Shown here: positions 48,808 through 58,650 of the stretch, one piece after another
Layout: the number at the start of each line of letters is the position of its first letter
Numbering within the stretch: position 1 is the stretch's first letter
From: Streptomyces sp. NBC_01439
GTDB taxonomy: Bacteria; Actinomycetota; Actinomycetes; Streptomycetales; Streptomycetaceae
Length of the DNA stretch: 64,000 nt
Direction: 5' to 3'
NCBI RefSeq assembly: GCF_036227605.1
Contig: NZ_CP109487.1
Location: forward strand, 868,001-932,000
Notes under the pieces: model-generated
The model's database searches: none
The model's input: only the letters and a program-made list of their open reading frames with translations
Told to the model about the DNA's origin: nothing
Translations under genes and position numbers: made by a program

Positions 48808-50256
48808 ATGCACACCACGCTCCACCTGCTGGCAGAGGCTCCGCCTCAGATGCTGCCGGCCCGCTCGCTCATGGCCTTCACCCTCGCCACGCACATCATC
48901 CTGGTGCCCATGGGCGTGGCGCTGCCGCTGATCACCCTGATCATGCACGGCTACGGCCTGCGCCGCGGCGATGCCACCGCCCTCCTGCTGGCGCGCCGCT
49001 GGTCGGCGGTCATGGCGGTGCAGTTCGCCATCGGCGTCGTCACGGGCACCGTCCTGTCCTTCGAGTTCGGCCTGCTGTGGCCGGGGCTGATGGGCCGGTG
49101 GGGCGATGTGTTCGGGATCGGCTTCGGCGTCGAGGCGTGGGCCTTCTTCCTGGAGGCCGTCCTCATCGCCATCTACCTCTACGGGTGGCGCCGGCTGCCC
49201 GCCCGTACCCACTTCCTCCTCGGACTGCCGCTGCCGGCGACGGCCCTGCTGGGCGCCTTCGGCATCCTGGCGGCCAACTCCTGGATGAACACCCCGCGGG
49301 GGTTCTCCCTCGACTCCGAGGGCAATCCCGTCGACGTGGACGTCTGGAAGGCGATCTTCACGCCGATGTTCGGGCCGCAGTACTGGCACTTCGTCGTGGC
49401 GATGCTGCTCACCGCCGGATACGTCGTGGCCGGTGTCTACGCGGTCGGGTGGCTGCGCGGGCGCCGCGACCGCTACCACCGGCTCGGCTTCACCGTTCCG
49501 TTCACGGTCGCGGCCGTGTTCACTCCCGTCCAGTTCGTGCTGGGCGACGCCATCGCCCGGGCGGTGTTCCAGAAGCAGCCGGTGAAGTTCGCGGCGATGG
49601 AGATCGTCTGGAACACCGACACACACGTCCCGGAGTACCTCTTCGGCCGCCTGCACCCCGACGGGACCGTCACCGGCGGCATCAAGATTCCGCAACTCGA
49701 CTCCATCCTGGCCGGGTTCACCCCGGACACCGAGGTGCACGGACTGACGTCCGTACCGGCGGAGAACCGGCCCACCGTCACCCAGGCCACCCTCATCCAT
49801 TGGACCTTCGACATCATGGTGGGCATCGGCTCGGTGCTGTTGCTGCTGGTCCTCTGGTACGCGTTCGTCTGGTGGCGCCGCCGCCGGCTGCCCGCCTCGC
49901 CGTGGTTCTACCGCAGCGCCGCCTGCGCAGGCGTGGCCAGCGTCATCGCCGTCGAATGCGGCTGGATCACCACCGAGGTGGGCCGCCAGCCGTGGATCGT
50001 CTACGAGAACATGCGGGTCGCCGAAGCGGTGACCGGAGCCCGCGCCGACTCCTTGTGGACCATGTTCGCCGTGGTCGTCGTCGTGTACGTGCTCATCTTC
50101 GGATCCTTCCTGGCCGTGCTCCTGAAGATGCGCACCCGATGGCGGCTGGACGACGAACGGAGCCGTGGGGCGGGCACGACGGCGACACCGGAGACCGATA
50201 CTCCGTACGGCCCCCGCTCCGCCGTCGCGGCATCGACCGAGGACGGCACGCCGTGA
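48808..50256 (+). CDS. cydA: cytochrome bd ubiquinol oxidase subunit I
   Basis: The 482-residue protein has nine or so membrane helices. His in FTLATHIILVPMG is the high-spin haem b595 ligand, His in PQYWHFVVAML and the late VGRQPWIVYE region (haem b558 and quinol site) are conserved. The periplasmic Q loop is short, as in cyanide-insensitive or actinobacterial CydA. The oxidase reduces oxygen to water using quinol with high affinity. The stop overlaps cydB (GTGA). No cydC/cydD transporter follows, unlike most Streptomyces cyd loci. Confidence 0.92.
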   Translation: MHTTLHLLAEAPPQMLPARSLMAFTLATHIILVPMGVALPLITLIMHGYGLRRGDATALLLARRWSAVMAVQFAIGVVTGTVLSFEFGLLWPGLMGRWGDVFGIGFGVEAWAFFLEAVLIAIYLYGWRRLPARTHFLLGLPLPATALLGAFGILAANSWMNTPRGFSLDSEGNPVDVDVWKAIFTPMFGPQYWHFVVAMLLTAGYVVAGVYAVGWLRGRRDRYHRLGFTVPFTVAAVFTPVQFVLGDAIARAVFQKQPVKFAAMEIVWNTDTHVPEYLFGRLHPDGTVTGGIKIPQLDSILAGFTPDTEVHGLTSVPAENRPTVTQATLIHWTFDIMVGIGSVLLLLVLWYAFVWWRRRRLPASPWFYRSAACAGVASVIAVECGWITTEVGRQPWIVYENMRVAEAVTGARADSLWTMFAVVVVVYVLIFGSFLAVLLKMRTRWRLDDERSRGAGTTATPETDTPYGPRSAVAASTEDGTP

Positions 50257-51299
50257 CCGCCGCCGGTGTGATCGCCGCCGTCCTGCTCCTCGCGGTGGCC
50301 GCCTACACCTGCGCGGGCGGCACCGATTACGGGGCGGGCTTCTGGGACCTGACGGCGGGCGGCGCGGAACGCGGGAAGCGCCCCCGGTGGCTGATCGACC
50401 ACGCCATGGCCCCGGTGTGGGAGGTCAACAACGTCTGGCTCATCTTCGTCCTGGTCATCATGTGGACCGGGTTCCCGGAGTTCTTCCAGACCGTGTTCTC
50501 CGCGATGTGGCTGCCCCTGGCCCTCGCCGCGATCGGCATCGTGCTGCGCGGCGCCGGCTTCGCGCTGCGCAAGCCGACCCGCAAGATCGCCGGACGGCGC
50601 GTCTACGGCGCCGTGTTCGCCATCTCCTCGCTCCTGACCCCGTTCTTCCTCGGTGCCGCCGCCGGCGGGATCGCGTCGGGGCGCGTGGGGCCGGGCACCG
50701 AGCCGACGGCGCACGCCTGGTTCAATCCGACCTCCGTCTTCTTCGGCCTGCTGGCCGTCGTCGGCACGGCGCTGCTCGGGGCGGTGTTCCTGGCCGCGGA
50801 CGCCGTCCGCTACGAAGCCCCCGACCTGCACGCCTACTTCCGGCGGCGGGCGCTGGTGGTCCTCGCCGCCTTCGCCGTGTTGGGGGCGGTCACCCTGATC
50901 GTCGCCCATGCCGACGCCCCCCACCTGTGGCACGGCCTCACCCATGGCGCCGGGCTCGTCCTCCTCGTCGTGGCCGTACTGGCCACCGTCGTCACGGCAT
51001 GGCTGCTGCTGCGCACCTCCGGGGCGTGGTCCCGGCCGGCGGCCGTCGTCCTCATGGCCTCGTCCGTGATCGCGTGGGGCGCGGCGCAGCGCCCGTACCT
51101 CATTCCCGGCCGGCTGACGGTGGCCGAGGCGGCGGGAGCGCCCAGCACCCTGCACTGGCTGATCGTCGTGACCGTGGTGGCCGCGGTCCTGGTCTTCCCC
51201 GCCGTGGCCTTCCTGTACCGGCTCGACACCCGCGGCGACCTGGAACCCCTCTCCGACGCCGACCTGCGCCGGGGCGGCGGGCCGGAACCCGAGGCCTGA
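50253..51299 (+). CDS. cydB: cytochrome bd ubiquinol oxidase subunit II
   Basis: The 348-residue membrane protein has eight or nine helices; DYGAGFWDLTAGG near the start and PVWEVNNVWLIFVLVIMW are CydB hallmarks, as is the motif AQRPYLIPGRLTV. GTG 50253 overlaps the cydA stop. It forms the heterodimer with CydA. The C-terminus is a short cytosolic acidic tail (DLEPLSDADL). Confidence 0.92.
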   Translation: MTAAGVIAAVLLLAVAAYTCAGGTDYGAGFWDLTAGGAERGKRPRWLIDHAMAPVWEVNNVWLIFVLVIMWTGFPEFFQTVFSAMWLPLALAAIGIVLRGAGFALRKPTRKIAGRRVYGAVFAISSLLTPFFLGAAAGGIASGRVGPGTEPTAHAWFNPTSVFFGLLAVVGTALLGAVFLAADAVRYEAPDLHAYFRRRALVVLAAFAVLGAVTLIVAHADAPHLWHGLTHGAGLVLLVVAVLATVVTAWLLLRTSGAWSRPAAVVLMASSVIAWGAAQRPYLIPGRLTVAEAAGAPSTLHWLIVVTVVAAVLVFPAVAFLYRLDTRGDLEPLSDADLRRGGGPEPEA

Positions 51300-51408
51300 C
51301 GCGCCGCGGGTTCCGGGGGCCCGTCGGCGCGCCCGGAACGCCGAAACCCCTTACGGCACGCGCAGAATGGAACCCCCGCCAGCCGTTGCCGTACCGAAAG
51401 CGACCGCC

Positions 51409-51696
51409 GTGAACCGTCTTCCCGCGGACCCGACCGTGCTCCACCCGTTCCCGGAGCAGCCGCGCGTGGTGCTGCTGAAGCCGCTGCTGACGTCGCCGCT
51501 GGACGACGTCCCCGACTACGCCGTCGTCGGCGGCAACCCGGCCCGGCTCATCCGCACCCGCCACAGCGACGACGACATCGCCCGCCTGCTGTCGATCGCC
51601 TGGTGGGACTGGCCGGCGGCACACCTGACCGAACACGTCCGGACCGTCATGTCGGGCAGCGTCGACGACCTGGAGAGGGCCGCACCCCGGGCGTGA
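51409..51696 (+). pseudogene. CatB/Vat-type acetyltransferase with internal deletion
   Basis: The frame starts at GTG 51409 and joins the first part of a xenobiotic acetyltransferase (NRLPADPTVLHPFPEQPRVVLLKPLL) directly to its last part (DVPDYAVVGGNPARLIRTR, then LLSIAWWDWPAAHLTEHV). The central left-handed beta-helix of hexapeptide repeats with the catalytic His, about 110 residues in normal 210-residue members, is missing without loss of frame. It may be translated as a 95-residue protein but cannot be an active trimer. It lies downstream of cydB and convergent with the GH15 gene. Confidence 0.75.
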
Positions 51697-51709
51697 GCGG
51701 ACGGGCACC

Positions 51710-53554
51710 CTACGGGGTGGAGCCGCGGTTCAGGGCCGCGTCGAGGGTGATCGCCGCGTCGATCAGGGCAAGGTGGGTGAACGCCTGCGGGAAGTTGCCC
51801 AGTTGGCGCCCGGTCAGGTCGATCTCCTCGGAGTAGAGGCCCAGGTGGTTGGCGTAGCCCAGCATCTTCTCCAGGACGAGCCGGGCCTGGTCGATCCGCC
51901 CGGCCCGGGCGAGTGCGTCGACGTACATGAAGGTGCACAGCGAGAAGGTGCCCTCGGAGCCGCGCAGGCCGTCCGGGGACGCTTCCGGGTTGTAGCGGTA
52001 CACCAGGCTGTCGCTGACCAGTTCCTGTTCCATCGCGTCGAGGGTCGAGGCCCACATCGGGTCCTGGGGGGTGAGGAAGCCCACGGTCGGCATGCGCAGG
52101 AGCGAGGAGTCGAACACCTCGCTGCCGTAGTGCTGGACGAAGGCGCCGCGGCCCTCGTTCCACCCCTTCTCCATGACCTGTTGGAAGATCCGGTCCCGGG
52201 TGGTGTTCCAGCGCTGCATGGGTGCGGGTCGGCCGCCGGCCGCCGCGAGCCGCAGCGCGCGGTCGAAGGCCACCCATGACATCACCCTGCCGTAGGTGAA
52301 GTCCTGGGCCCCGCCGCGGGTCTCCCACAGGCCCTCGTCGGCCTGGTCCCAGTGGTCGGCCAGCCAGTCCAGGACGTGGACCATGCCGGTCCAACCGTGG
52401 TAGCCGAGGTGGATGTCGTGTCCGTGGGCGAAGGAGATGCTGTCCAGCGCCTCGCCGTAGATGTCCATCTGGAGCTGGGTGGCCGCCCCGTTGCCGATCC
52501 GGACCGGGGCGGAGCGTTCGTAGCCCTCCCAGTGGTCCAGGGTCTCCTCCTTCAGGTCGGAGGAGCCGTCGACCGCGTACATGATGTTCAGCGGCCCCGA
52601 TTCGCTGTCGCCGCCCGCCCGTTCCTTGATGCGGTCGTCGAGCCATCCGATGAAGGCCTTCGCCTCCTCCGTGAAGCCCATGCCGAGCAGGGCGTACACG
52701 GAGAAGGAGGCGTCCCGGATCCAGGTGTAGCGGTAGTCCCAGTTGCGTTCGCCGCCCAGCTGCTCGGGCAGTCCGGCAGTGGGGGCGGCGACGACGGCGC
52801 CGGTGGGGGCGTAGGTCATCAGCTTCAGTGTCACGGCGGAGCGCTCCACCGCCTCGCGCCAGCGGCCGGTGTACCGGGAGGTGCTCAGCCAGCTGCGCCA
52901 GTAGCGGATGGTGGACTGGAACAGCTCCTCGTACTCGGCGAGCCTGATCTGCCGGGGCGGCCCGTCGGCGGCCGACTCCAGGATCAGCCCGCGCTGCTGC
53001 CCCGCCGTGAGGCGCAGGGTGAGGTGCACGTCGCGCTCGCCGGCGCTGAGGAGCTGGCCCAGCCGCTCGTCCTCCGGTTCCCGAATGGTGTGCACGGTCA
53101 GGGTCGCGCCGTCGGCGGTGAACACCGCCCCGTTCTGCGTGAGGTTCAAGTCGTGCGACTTGCGCCCGTAGTCGAACCGGGGCGCGATGTCGACGTCGAA
53201 GGTCATGGAGCCGCGCACGCAGCGGACCATGCGGACGAGCCGGTGCCGGGCCGTGACCGTGGCTCCGGTCAGCGGCATGAAGTCGACCACCTCGCCGGCG
53301 CCGGCCTCGGTCATGAAGCGGGTCACCAGGACCGCGGTGTCGGGCAGGTACAACTGCTTGGTCGCGTACGTCGCGTGGGCCGGTCGGACCGCGCAGTGGC
53401 CGCCCTTCCCCTTGTCCAGCAAGGCGCCGAACACGCTGGGCGAATCGAAGCGCGGGCAGCAGAACCAGTCGACCACCCCGTCGGAGGTCACCAGCGCCGC
53501 GGTCTGCAGATCACCTATCAGGCCGTGGTTCTCGATCAGCGGGTACTCGTCCAT
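51710..53554 (-). CDS. glycoside hydrolase family 15 protein (trehalase/glucoamylase-like)
   Basis: The 614-residue protein starts at ATG 53554 (GGAAGGGA upstream). The N-terminal beta-sandwich opens with ENHGLIGDLQTAALV and FDSPSVFGALLD; the (alpha/alpha)6 barrel shows ERNWDYRYTWIRDASF, LWETRGG (catalytic Glu) and YSEEIDLTGRQLGNFPQAFTH with the second Glu. Actinobacterial GH15 members without a signal peptide are often trehalases or act on short maltodextrins. It is followed by nothing co-directional; DUF2804 lies upstream on the same strand with a 174-bp gap. Confidence 0.88.
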   Translation of the reverse strand: MDEYPLIENHGLIGDLQTAALVTSDGVVDWFCCPRFDSPSVFGALLDKGKGGHCAVRPAHATYATKQLYLPDTAVLVTRFMTEAGAGEVVDFMPLTGATVTARHRLVRMVRCVRGSMTFDVDIAPRFDYGRKSHDLNLTQNGAVFTADGATLTVHTIREPEDERLGQLLSAGERDVHLTLRLTAGQQRGLILESAADGPPRQIRLAEYEELFQSTIRYWRSWLSTSRYTGRWREAVERSAVTLKLMTYAPTGAVVAAPTAGLPEQLGGERNWDYRYTWIRDASFSVYALLGMGFTEEAKAFIGWLDDRIKERAGGDSESGPLNIMYAVDGSSDLKEETLDHWEGYERSAPVRIGNGAATQLQMDIYGEALDSISFAHGHDIHLGYHGWTGMVHVLDWLADHWDQADEGLWETRGGAQDFTYGRVMSWVAFDRALRLAAAGGRPAPMQRWNTTRDRIFQQVMEKGWNEGRGAFVQHYGSEVFDSSLLRMPTVGFLTPQDPMWASTLDAMEQELVSDSLVYRYNPEASPDGLRGSEGTFSLCTFMYVDALARAGRIDQARLVLEKMLGYANHLGLYSEEIDLTGRQLGNFPQAFTHLALIDAAITLDAALNRGSTP

Positions 53555-53728
53555 CAGGGCGTCCCTTCCGGCATGCGTCGCCGCCCGGCTCTCGGCCCCC
53601 CGAACCAGCGTATGCCGGGCCCGCTGCACCGTCCCGCCGAACCGGACCCCACCCCCGTACGCCGTACGACGTGGACGCCGCACGGCAGGCCGGTCCACCC
53701 GCCCGGGCACGGCCTGCGGTGTGGCGGC

Positions 53729-54781
53729 CTACCAGCGCATGCGGACGTCCTCGGCCCATCCCAGCAGCCGGTCCACCGCGATCCGTTCGCCGTCGTCCGT
53801 GCGGATCGAGCCCGTGTAGTGGCCGAAACACTGGTCCGTGCGGTTGGCGAGGAGCCCGATGTCGGTGCGGGTGGACCGGTTGTGGAACGGGGTGAACACC
53901 AGGTCCACCCGGTCCGATCCGGGGCTGCGGATCGACCACGGCGCCAGGTGGTCGTCCCGGGACCAGTGCCACTCCAGCTCCTGGCCGATCTTGCTGATCC
54001 GACCGTCCACGCACACCGCGTTCTCGGTCGCTCCGGTGCCGCGGGTCCAGCGGCCCCCGAACTGCAGCCCGACGGTACGGCCGTCCGTACGCCCGGACGC
54101 CGCGCCCCAGTTCCACACCACCGAGCGGGGCCACCGGCCGCGCCCGTGGTCGAGGGTGCCCCAGGCGTCGTCGCCGAACGCCAGCAGGTCGTCGCCGATG
54201 CGCACCGTGCCGGACGCGGGCCGGGCCGTGTGCTTGGAGGTGTACTGGAAGCGGCGTTCGCCCCAGGGGACCACCACGGAGAGGGTCTCGTGCCCGGCGG
54301 GCATCTCGACGAGGAGGTCGACCTCCACCGGGAGGCCCTGCGGACTCAGACAGCGCGCCCGCAGGCGGGTGCCGGAGCCCTCGCCGTGGATCTCGATCCG
54401 CACCCGGCTCCCGGCCGGCCGCGGCGGTCCGACCACGAGCGGCGCGGACCCCGGATCCGGAGCTCCGGCGATGGTGTCGGGGAGGCGGACGCCGAATCCG
54501 CCGGGCAGGATCGCGGTGCGCTCGATTTCCCTTGCCTCCGCACCGTACTCGAGGACGTACACCGAGTTCAGGGCCAGGTAGTCGAGGTCGCTCACGGTCA
54601 GGGCCACCAGGTGCGTGGGAGTGGTGACGCACCAGTACTCCCACCGCTTCGTCCGCCCCCAGCCGGGAATCCGGCAGCGGTGCAGCGGTCGGCGCGACCA
54701 GCCGATCGCGGCCGGGGCGATCCTTCCGTCGGCGCGGCACAGGTCGACGGGCGCGACGATCTCACGTTCGTGCGTGGACAT
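53729..54781 (-). CDS. DUF2804-family protein
   Basis: The 350-residue protein is of the DUF2804 type: REIVAPVDLCRADGRIAPAAIGWSRRPLHRC at the start and KHTARPASGTVRIGD, WGTLDHGRGRWP, WNWGAASG in the middle are typical. The fold is a beta-barrel-like pair of lipocalin halves; the role is unknown (hydroxyneurosporene-synthase-like folds are related). No signal peptide. ATG 54781 is clear. Function cannot be given. Confidence 0.82.
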   Translation of the reverse strand: MSTHEREIVAPVDLCRADGRIAPAAIGWSRRPLHRCRIPGWGRTKRWEYWCVTTPTHLVALTVSDLDYLALNSVYVLEYGAEAREIERTAILPGGFGVRLPDTIAGAPDPGSAPLVVGPPRPAGSRVRIEIHGEGSGTRLRARCLSPQGLPVEVDLLVEMPAGHETLSVVVPWGERRFQYTSKHTARPASGTVRIGDDLLAFGDDAWGTLDHGRGRWPRSVVWNWGAASGRTDGRTVGLQFGGRWTRGTGATENAVCVDGRISKIGQELEWHWSRDDHLAPWSIRSPGSDRVDLVFTPFHNRSTRTDIGLLANRTDQCFGHYTGSIRTDDGERIAVDRLLGWAEDVRMRW

Positions 54782-55070
54782 GGCCGGACCCTACCGGCCG
54801 TGGGCCCACCGCAGCGGGCGGTCACGAGAACCTCCGGCTGATCGGGGGAGCGGCTGATCGGCGCGTACGGGAAAGGCAAGGTGATGTTCCCGGCACATGC
54901 CAGTTTCTTAGACCAAATGGGCCACAGGTGCGATTCTGGGTGGTGCGCGGGGACGAGGAGTGCCGCCCGCACGGGACGGGAGGAGGATGAGATGAAAGCC
55001 GCGGGGCAGGCCGGGGACCGGACCATCGGGTCCCGTGCCCGCCGCACGGGGTGAACGAGGAGGTCCGGTC

Positions 55071-57191
55071 GTGGTCGTGTCCGAGACGTTCCGGGCCGGG
55101 CCCGGCCCGGCGAAAGTGGTTCCCTCCGAGCCCGGCGGACTGCTGGACGTCCTGAGCGTGGCCGCGGTGGTCCTGGACACCGACGGGCGGATCACGTTGT
55201 GGAGCCCCCAGGCACAGGACCTGTTCGGCTGGTCGGCCGAGGAGGCGCTCGGCAGCTACGCGGCGAAACTGCTGGTCGTCGAAGAGTACGTGGACCTGGT
55301 CCTCGAACTGTTCGGCAAGGTCATGGCCGGTGGCGGCGCCTGGGCGGGCGTGTTCCCCGTACGGCGCAAGGACGGCTCCACCCGGCTGGTGGAGTTCCGC
55401 AACATGCGGCTGCAGGACGAACAGGGCGGCGTGTACGCCCTGGGGATCGCCTGTGACGAGGCCGTGCTGCGGGGCGTGGAGCGCGACCTGGCCCTGTCGG
55501 TGCCCCTGGTGGCGCAGTCCCCGCTCGGTCTGGCGGTACTCGACACCGACCTGCGCTACGTCCTGGTCAACCCGACGCTACAGCGGATCAACGGCCTGCC
55601 CGCCGACAGACACCTGGGCCGTACACCCGGTGAGGCCCTGCCGTTCCTGGACACGGACGCGATCGAGGGAGCCATGCGCCAGGTCCTGGACACGGGCGTA
55701 CCGCTCCTGGACCAGTACGGCATCGGGCGCACTCCCGCCGACCCGGACCAGGAGCACGCCTGGTCGGGCTCCTACTACCGGCTGGAGGACCCGCGCGGTC
55801 GGGTGATCGGTGTTGCCCTCATGGTGGTGGACGTCACCGACAGCTACCGCGCGGCCAAGGAGGCCGCCGAAGCCCGTAGGCGCCTCGACGTCATCGCCCG
55901 GGCGTCGGTGACCGTCGGAACCACCCTGGACCTGGAGCGCACGGCCCGCGAGCTCGCCCACCTCGTCGTGGCCGACCTGGCCGACATCGCCTCGGTCGAC
56001 GTCCTCGACTCCGTGCTGGAGGGCAGCGTCGCCACGGCGCCCGGCCCCCGGACGGGGCAGGCCCTCTTCATGGCCCTGGCGGTGGCGACGGCCTACGAAA
56101 CGCCCTCCGTCCGCGCCACCGACCCGGTGGGCGAGCGCATCACGTATCCGGCCGAACGCCTGGTCACCCGCTGCGTGAGCACCGGGCGTCCCGTCCTGGT
56201 CTCGCACGTCACCGGCGCGGACCTCGCGCACATCGCGCGGGACGCGGCCGGAGCGGACCTCCTCGCCCACGAGGGTGCGCACTCCTACCTGGCCGTACCG
56301 CTGACCGCCCGGGGTCAGGTCCTCGGCGCCCTCGGCCTGCTGCGCACCCGCAATCCGCTCCCCTTCGACCACGACGACGTCGCCCTGGCCGGTGAGCTGG
56401 CCACCCGCGCCGCCATCGCCATCGACAACGCCCGGTGGTACCAGCACGCCACCGACACGGCCCTGACCCTCCAGCGCCACCTCCTCCCCCAACCCCCGCC
56501 CCGGTCCGCCGGCCTGCAGATCGCCTACCGCTACCAGCCCGCGGCAGCGGCCAGCGGCATCGGCGGCGACTGGTTCGACGCGATCCCCCAGCCACGGGAC
56601 AAGACCGCCCTCGTGGTCGGCGACGTCATGGGACACGGTGTCCATGCCGCCGCCACCATGGGACAGCTGCGCACGGCCACCCGTACCCTGGCGGATCTCG
56701 GCCTCGACCCGGCCCGGGTGCTGCGCCACCTCGACCACATCACCGCCGAACTGGACGGGACCATCGCGACGTGCGTGTACGCCACCTGGGATCCGCACCG
56801 CTCCCGCTGCCGCGTCGCCCTCGCCGGCCACCCGCCCCCCGTCGTCATCCGGTCGGGGCAGGCCCCCCGTCTCCTCGCCCTCCCCGCCGGCGTGCCGCTC
56901 GGCACCGGAGGTCTCGGCCGCACCGACTTCGAGAACACCGTCCTCGACCTGCGCCCCGGGGACCGCTTGGTCCTGTACACCGACGGCCTCGTCGAAACCC
57001 GCGACGACGCCCTGGACGACCGCCTCGACCTGCTCCTGCGCCTGCTCGCCGATCCCGACCTCCCGCCGGAGGCGACCTGCGACCGGCTCCTGGCCGCACT
57101 GAGGCACCACGACGCGGCCGACGACGTCGCCCTCGTCATCGCGCACGTACGACCCCACGCGCCCGCCGACGGGCCGGGCGAGCCGACCTGA
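55071..57191 (+). CDS. PAS-PAS-GAF-SpoIIE serine phosphatase
   Basis: The 706-residue protein (GTG 55071, GAGGAGG upstream) has two PAS domains (about 25-130, containing LDTDGRITLWSPQAQDLFGWSAEEALG, and 145-265), a GAF domain (285-440) and a C-terminal PP2C-type SpoIIE phosphatase (465-700). The last shows GGDWFDAIP, GDVMGHGVHAA and LVLYTDGLVETR with metal-binding Asp residues. Streptomyces has dozens of such proteins, which dephosphorylate anti-sigma antagonists. No adjacent anti-sigma or antagonist gene is visible. The stimulus may be redox or light through PAS. Confidence 0.9.
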   Translation: MVVSETFRAGPGPAKVVPSEPGGLLDVLSVAAVVLDTDGRITLWSPQAQDLFGWSAEEALGSYAAKLLVVEEYVDLVLELFGKVMAGGGAWAGVFPVRRKDGSTRLVEFRNMRLQDEQGGVYALGIACDEAVLRGVERDLALSVPLVAQSPLGLAVLDTDLRYVLVNPTLQRINGLPADRHLGRTPGEALPFLDTDAIEGAMRQVLDTGVPLLDQYGIGRTPADPDQEHAWSGSYYRLEDPRGRVIGVALMVVDVTDSYRAAKEAAEARRRLDVIARASVTVGTTLDLERTARELAHLVVADLADIASVDVLDSVLEGSVATAPGPRTGQALFMALAVATAYETPSVRATDPVGERITYPAERLVTRCVSTGRPVLVSHVTGADLAHIARDAAGADLLAHEGAHSYLAVPLTARGQVLGALGLLRTRNPLPFDHDDVALAGELATRAAIAIDNARWYQHATDTALTLQRHLLPQPPPRSAGLQIAYRYQPAAAASGIGGDWFDAIPQPRDKTALVVGDVMGHGVHAAATMGQLRTATRTLADLGLDPARVLRHLDHITAELDGTIATCVYATWDPHRSRCRVALAGHPPPVVIRSGQAPRLLALPAGVPLGTGGLGRTDFENTVLDLRPGDRLVLYTDGLVETRDDALDDRLDLLLRLLADPDLPPEATCDRLLAALRHHDAADDVALVIAHVRPHAPADGPGEPT

Positions 57192-57256
57192 CCGCCCCGC
57201 CCTTCCCCGCCTGCCCGGATGTTGCCGTCGTACGGGGCAGACCCGTCACCGGGCGG

Positions 57257-57892
57257 TCAGACCGACACCTCGCTCGGGAGGCCGCGGGTGGTGACGACCC
57301 GGGCGCTGCCGTCGGCCAGCCGGTAGGACAGGCCCACCACGGCGGTGCGCCCTGCCGCGACCTGGTCGGCGAGGACGCGGGAGCGGTCCAGGAGGAGGTC
57401 GACGGTGTGCCGTATGTGCTCGGCGATGATGTCGTCCTCGTCGGTGAGTCCGGCGGCACGGGCGGCCAGCACGCTGGGGGTGACGCGTTCGATGACGTCG
57501 CGCACGTAGCCGGTGGCGCTGACGCCGTCGGTCAGGGCGGCGCGGGTCGCGGCGACCGCGCCGCACTTGTCGTGTCCCAGCACCACGACCAGCGGGCTGT
57601 CCAGCACGCTCACGGCGTACTCGATGCTGCCCAGGACCTCGGGCCCCGCGACGTGGCCAGCGGTGCGGACGACGAACAGGTCACCGAGCCCGCGGTCGAA
57701 GATGATTTCGGCGGCCAGCCGCGAATCGGAGCAGCCGAAGAACACGGCGAAGGGGCTCTGGGCCGGTGCGGTCTCGGTGCGGCGGGCGGCGTCCTGGTTC
57801 GGGTGCTCGGGAGCGCCCGCGGTGAAACGCCGGTTGCCGGCCAGCAGCAGCTCGAAGGCCTCGGACGGAGTCGGTGTCGGCAAGGTACTCAT
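57257..57892 (-). CDS. beta-carbonic anhydrase
   Basis: The 211-residue protein has the zinc and active-site residues of beta-class enzymes: Cys54, Asp56, Arg58 in GCSDSR, His107 and Cys110 in GHDKCGAV. It interconverts CO2 and bicarbonate in the cytosol. Length and the segment RTAGHVAGPEVLGSIEYAV fit the family. It is convergent with the SpoIIE gene, 65 bases apart. Confidence 0.93.
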   Translation of the reverse strand: MSTLPTPTPSEAFELLLAGNRRFTAGAPEHPNQDAARRTETAPAQSPFAVFFGCSDSRLAAEIIFDRGLGDLFVVRTAGHVAGPEVLGSIEYAVSVLDSPLVVVLGHDKCGAVAATRAALTDGVSATGYVRDVIERVTPSVLAARAAGLTDEDDIIAEHIRHTVDLLLDRSRVLADQVAAGRTAVVGLSYRLADGSARVVTTRGLPSEVSV

Positions 57893-58005
57893 GACCGCAG
57901 GCTACGGCCCCGCCCGGAGCTCCACACTGCGGGGTCCGTCGAAGGAGCGGGGGTGCGGCGGCCGCCCCGCTGGGTGCCGATGGTCCGCGGTGTCACCTGC
58001 GGGGG

Positions 58006-58650
58006 TCACGGCTCCAGCAGGTCGGGCACGACGCCGCGCAAGGCGTGGGCGCTGATGGCGCCGGCACGCCTGAGGACCGGTACCGGGCCGGTGAGGTCCA
58101 CGATGGAGGAGGCGACGGCGGCCTCGGTGCGCCCGCCGTCGAGGTAGACGGCGACGGAGTCGCCCAGCATGTCCTGTGCGGCGTCGCAGTCCTGCGGAGA
58201 GGGGCGGCCGGTCAGGTTGGCACTGGAGACCGCCATCGGTCCGGTCTCGGCGAGCAGCTCGAGCGCCACGGGGTGGGACGGCATCCGGACCGCGACCGTG
58301 CCGTGGGTCTCCCCGAGGTCCCAGGTCAGCGAGGTCAGGTGGCGGGCGACCAGGGTCAGCCCGCCCGGCCAGAACGCCTCCACCAGGGCCCACCCCTGCT
58401 TGGGGAATTCGGCGACCAGGTCGTGCAGGGCGTCCGGGGAGGCGACCAGCACGGGCGAAGGCATCGCACGGTCCCGGCCCTTGGCTCCCAGCAGTCTGTC
58501 CACCGCGTCCGGGTCGAAGGCGTCCGCACCGATGCCGTAGACGGTGTCCGTCGGGAGCACCACGAGCTCGCCCCGGCGTACCGCCCGGGCGGCCGTGCTC
58601 AGCCCGTCGGTCCGGCCCGAAGCCGTGGAGCAGTCGTATCGAAGGGCCAT
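58006..58650 (-). CDS. L-threonylcarbamoyladenylate synthase, Sua5/YciO/YrdC family
   Basis: The 214-residue protein has the family core: VLPTDTVYGIGADAF near residue 31, a KGRDRAMPSPVLV lysine-rich pocket, PGGLTLVARH, VAVRMPSHPVAL and SSANLTGRPSP. It activates threonine with bicarbonate and ATP for t6A37 tRNA modification. The usual KxR motif is present as AKGRDRAM. ATG 58650 has GGAG eight bases before. In Streptomyces the housekeeping copy usually lies beside prmC/rho; this isolated one may be an extra paralogue, and YciO-like function is then an alternative. Confidence 0.85.
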   Translation of the reverse strand: MALRYDCSTASGRTDGLSTAARAVRRGELVVLPTDTVYGIGADAFDPDAVDRLLGAKGRDRAMPSPVLVASPDALHDLVAEFPKQGWALVEAFWPGGLTLVARHLTSLTWDLGETHGTVAVRMPSHPVALELLAETGPMAVSSANLTGRPSPQDCDAAQDMLGDSVAVYLDGGRTEAAVASSIVDLTGPVPVLRRAGAISAHALRGVVPDLLEP

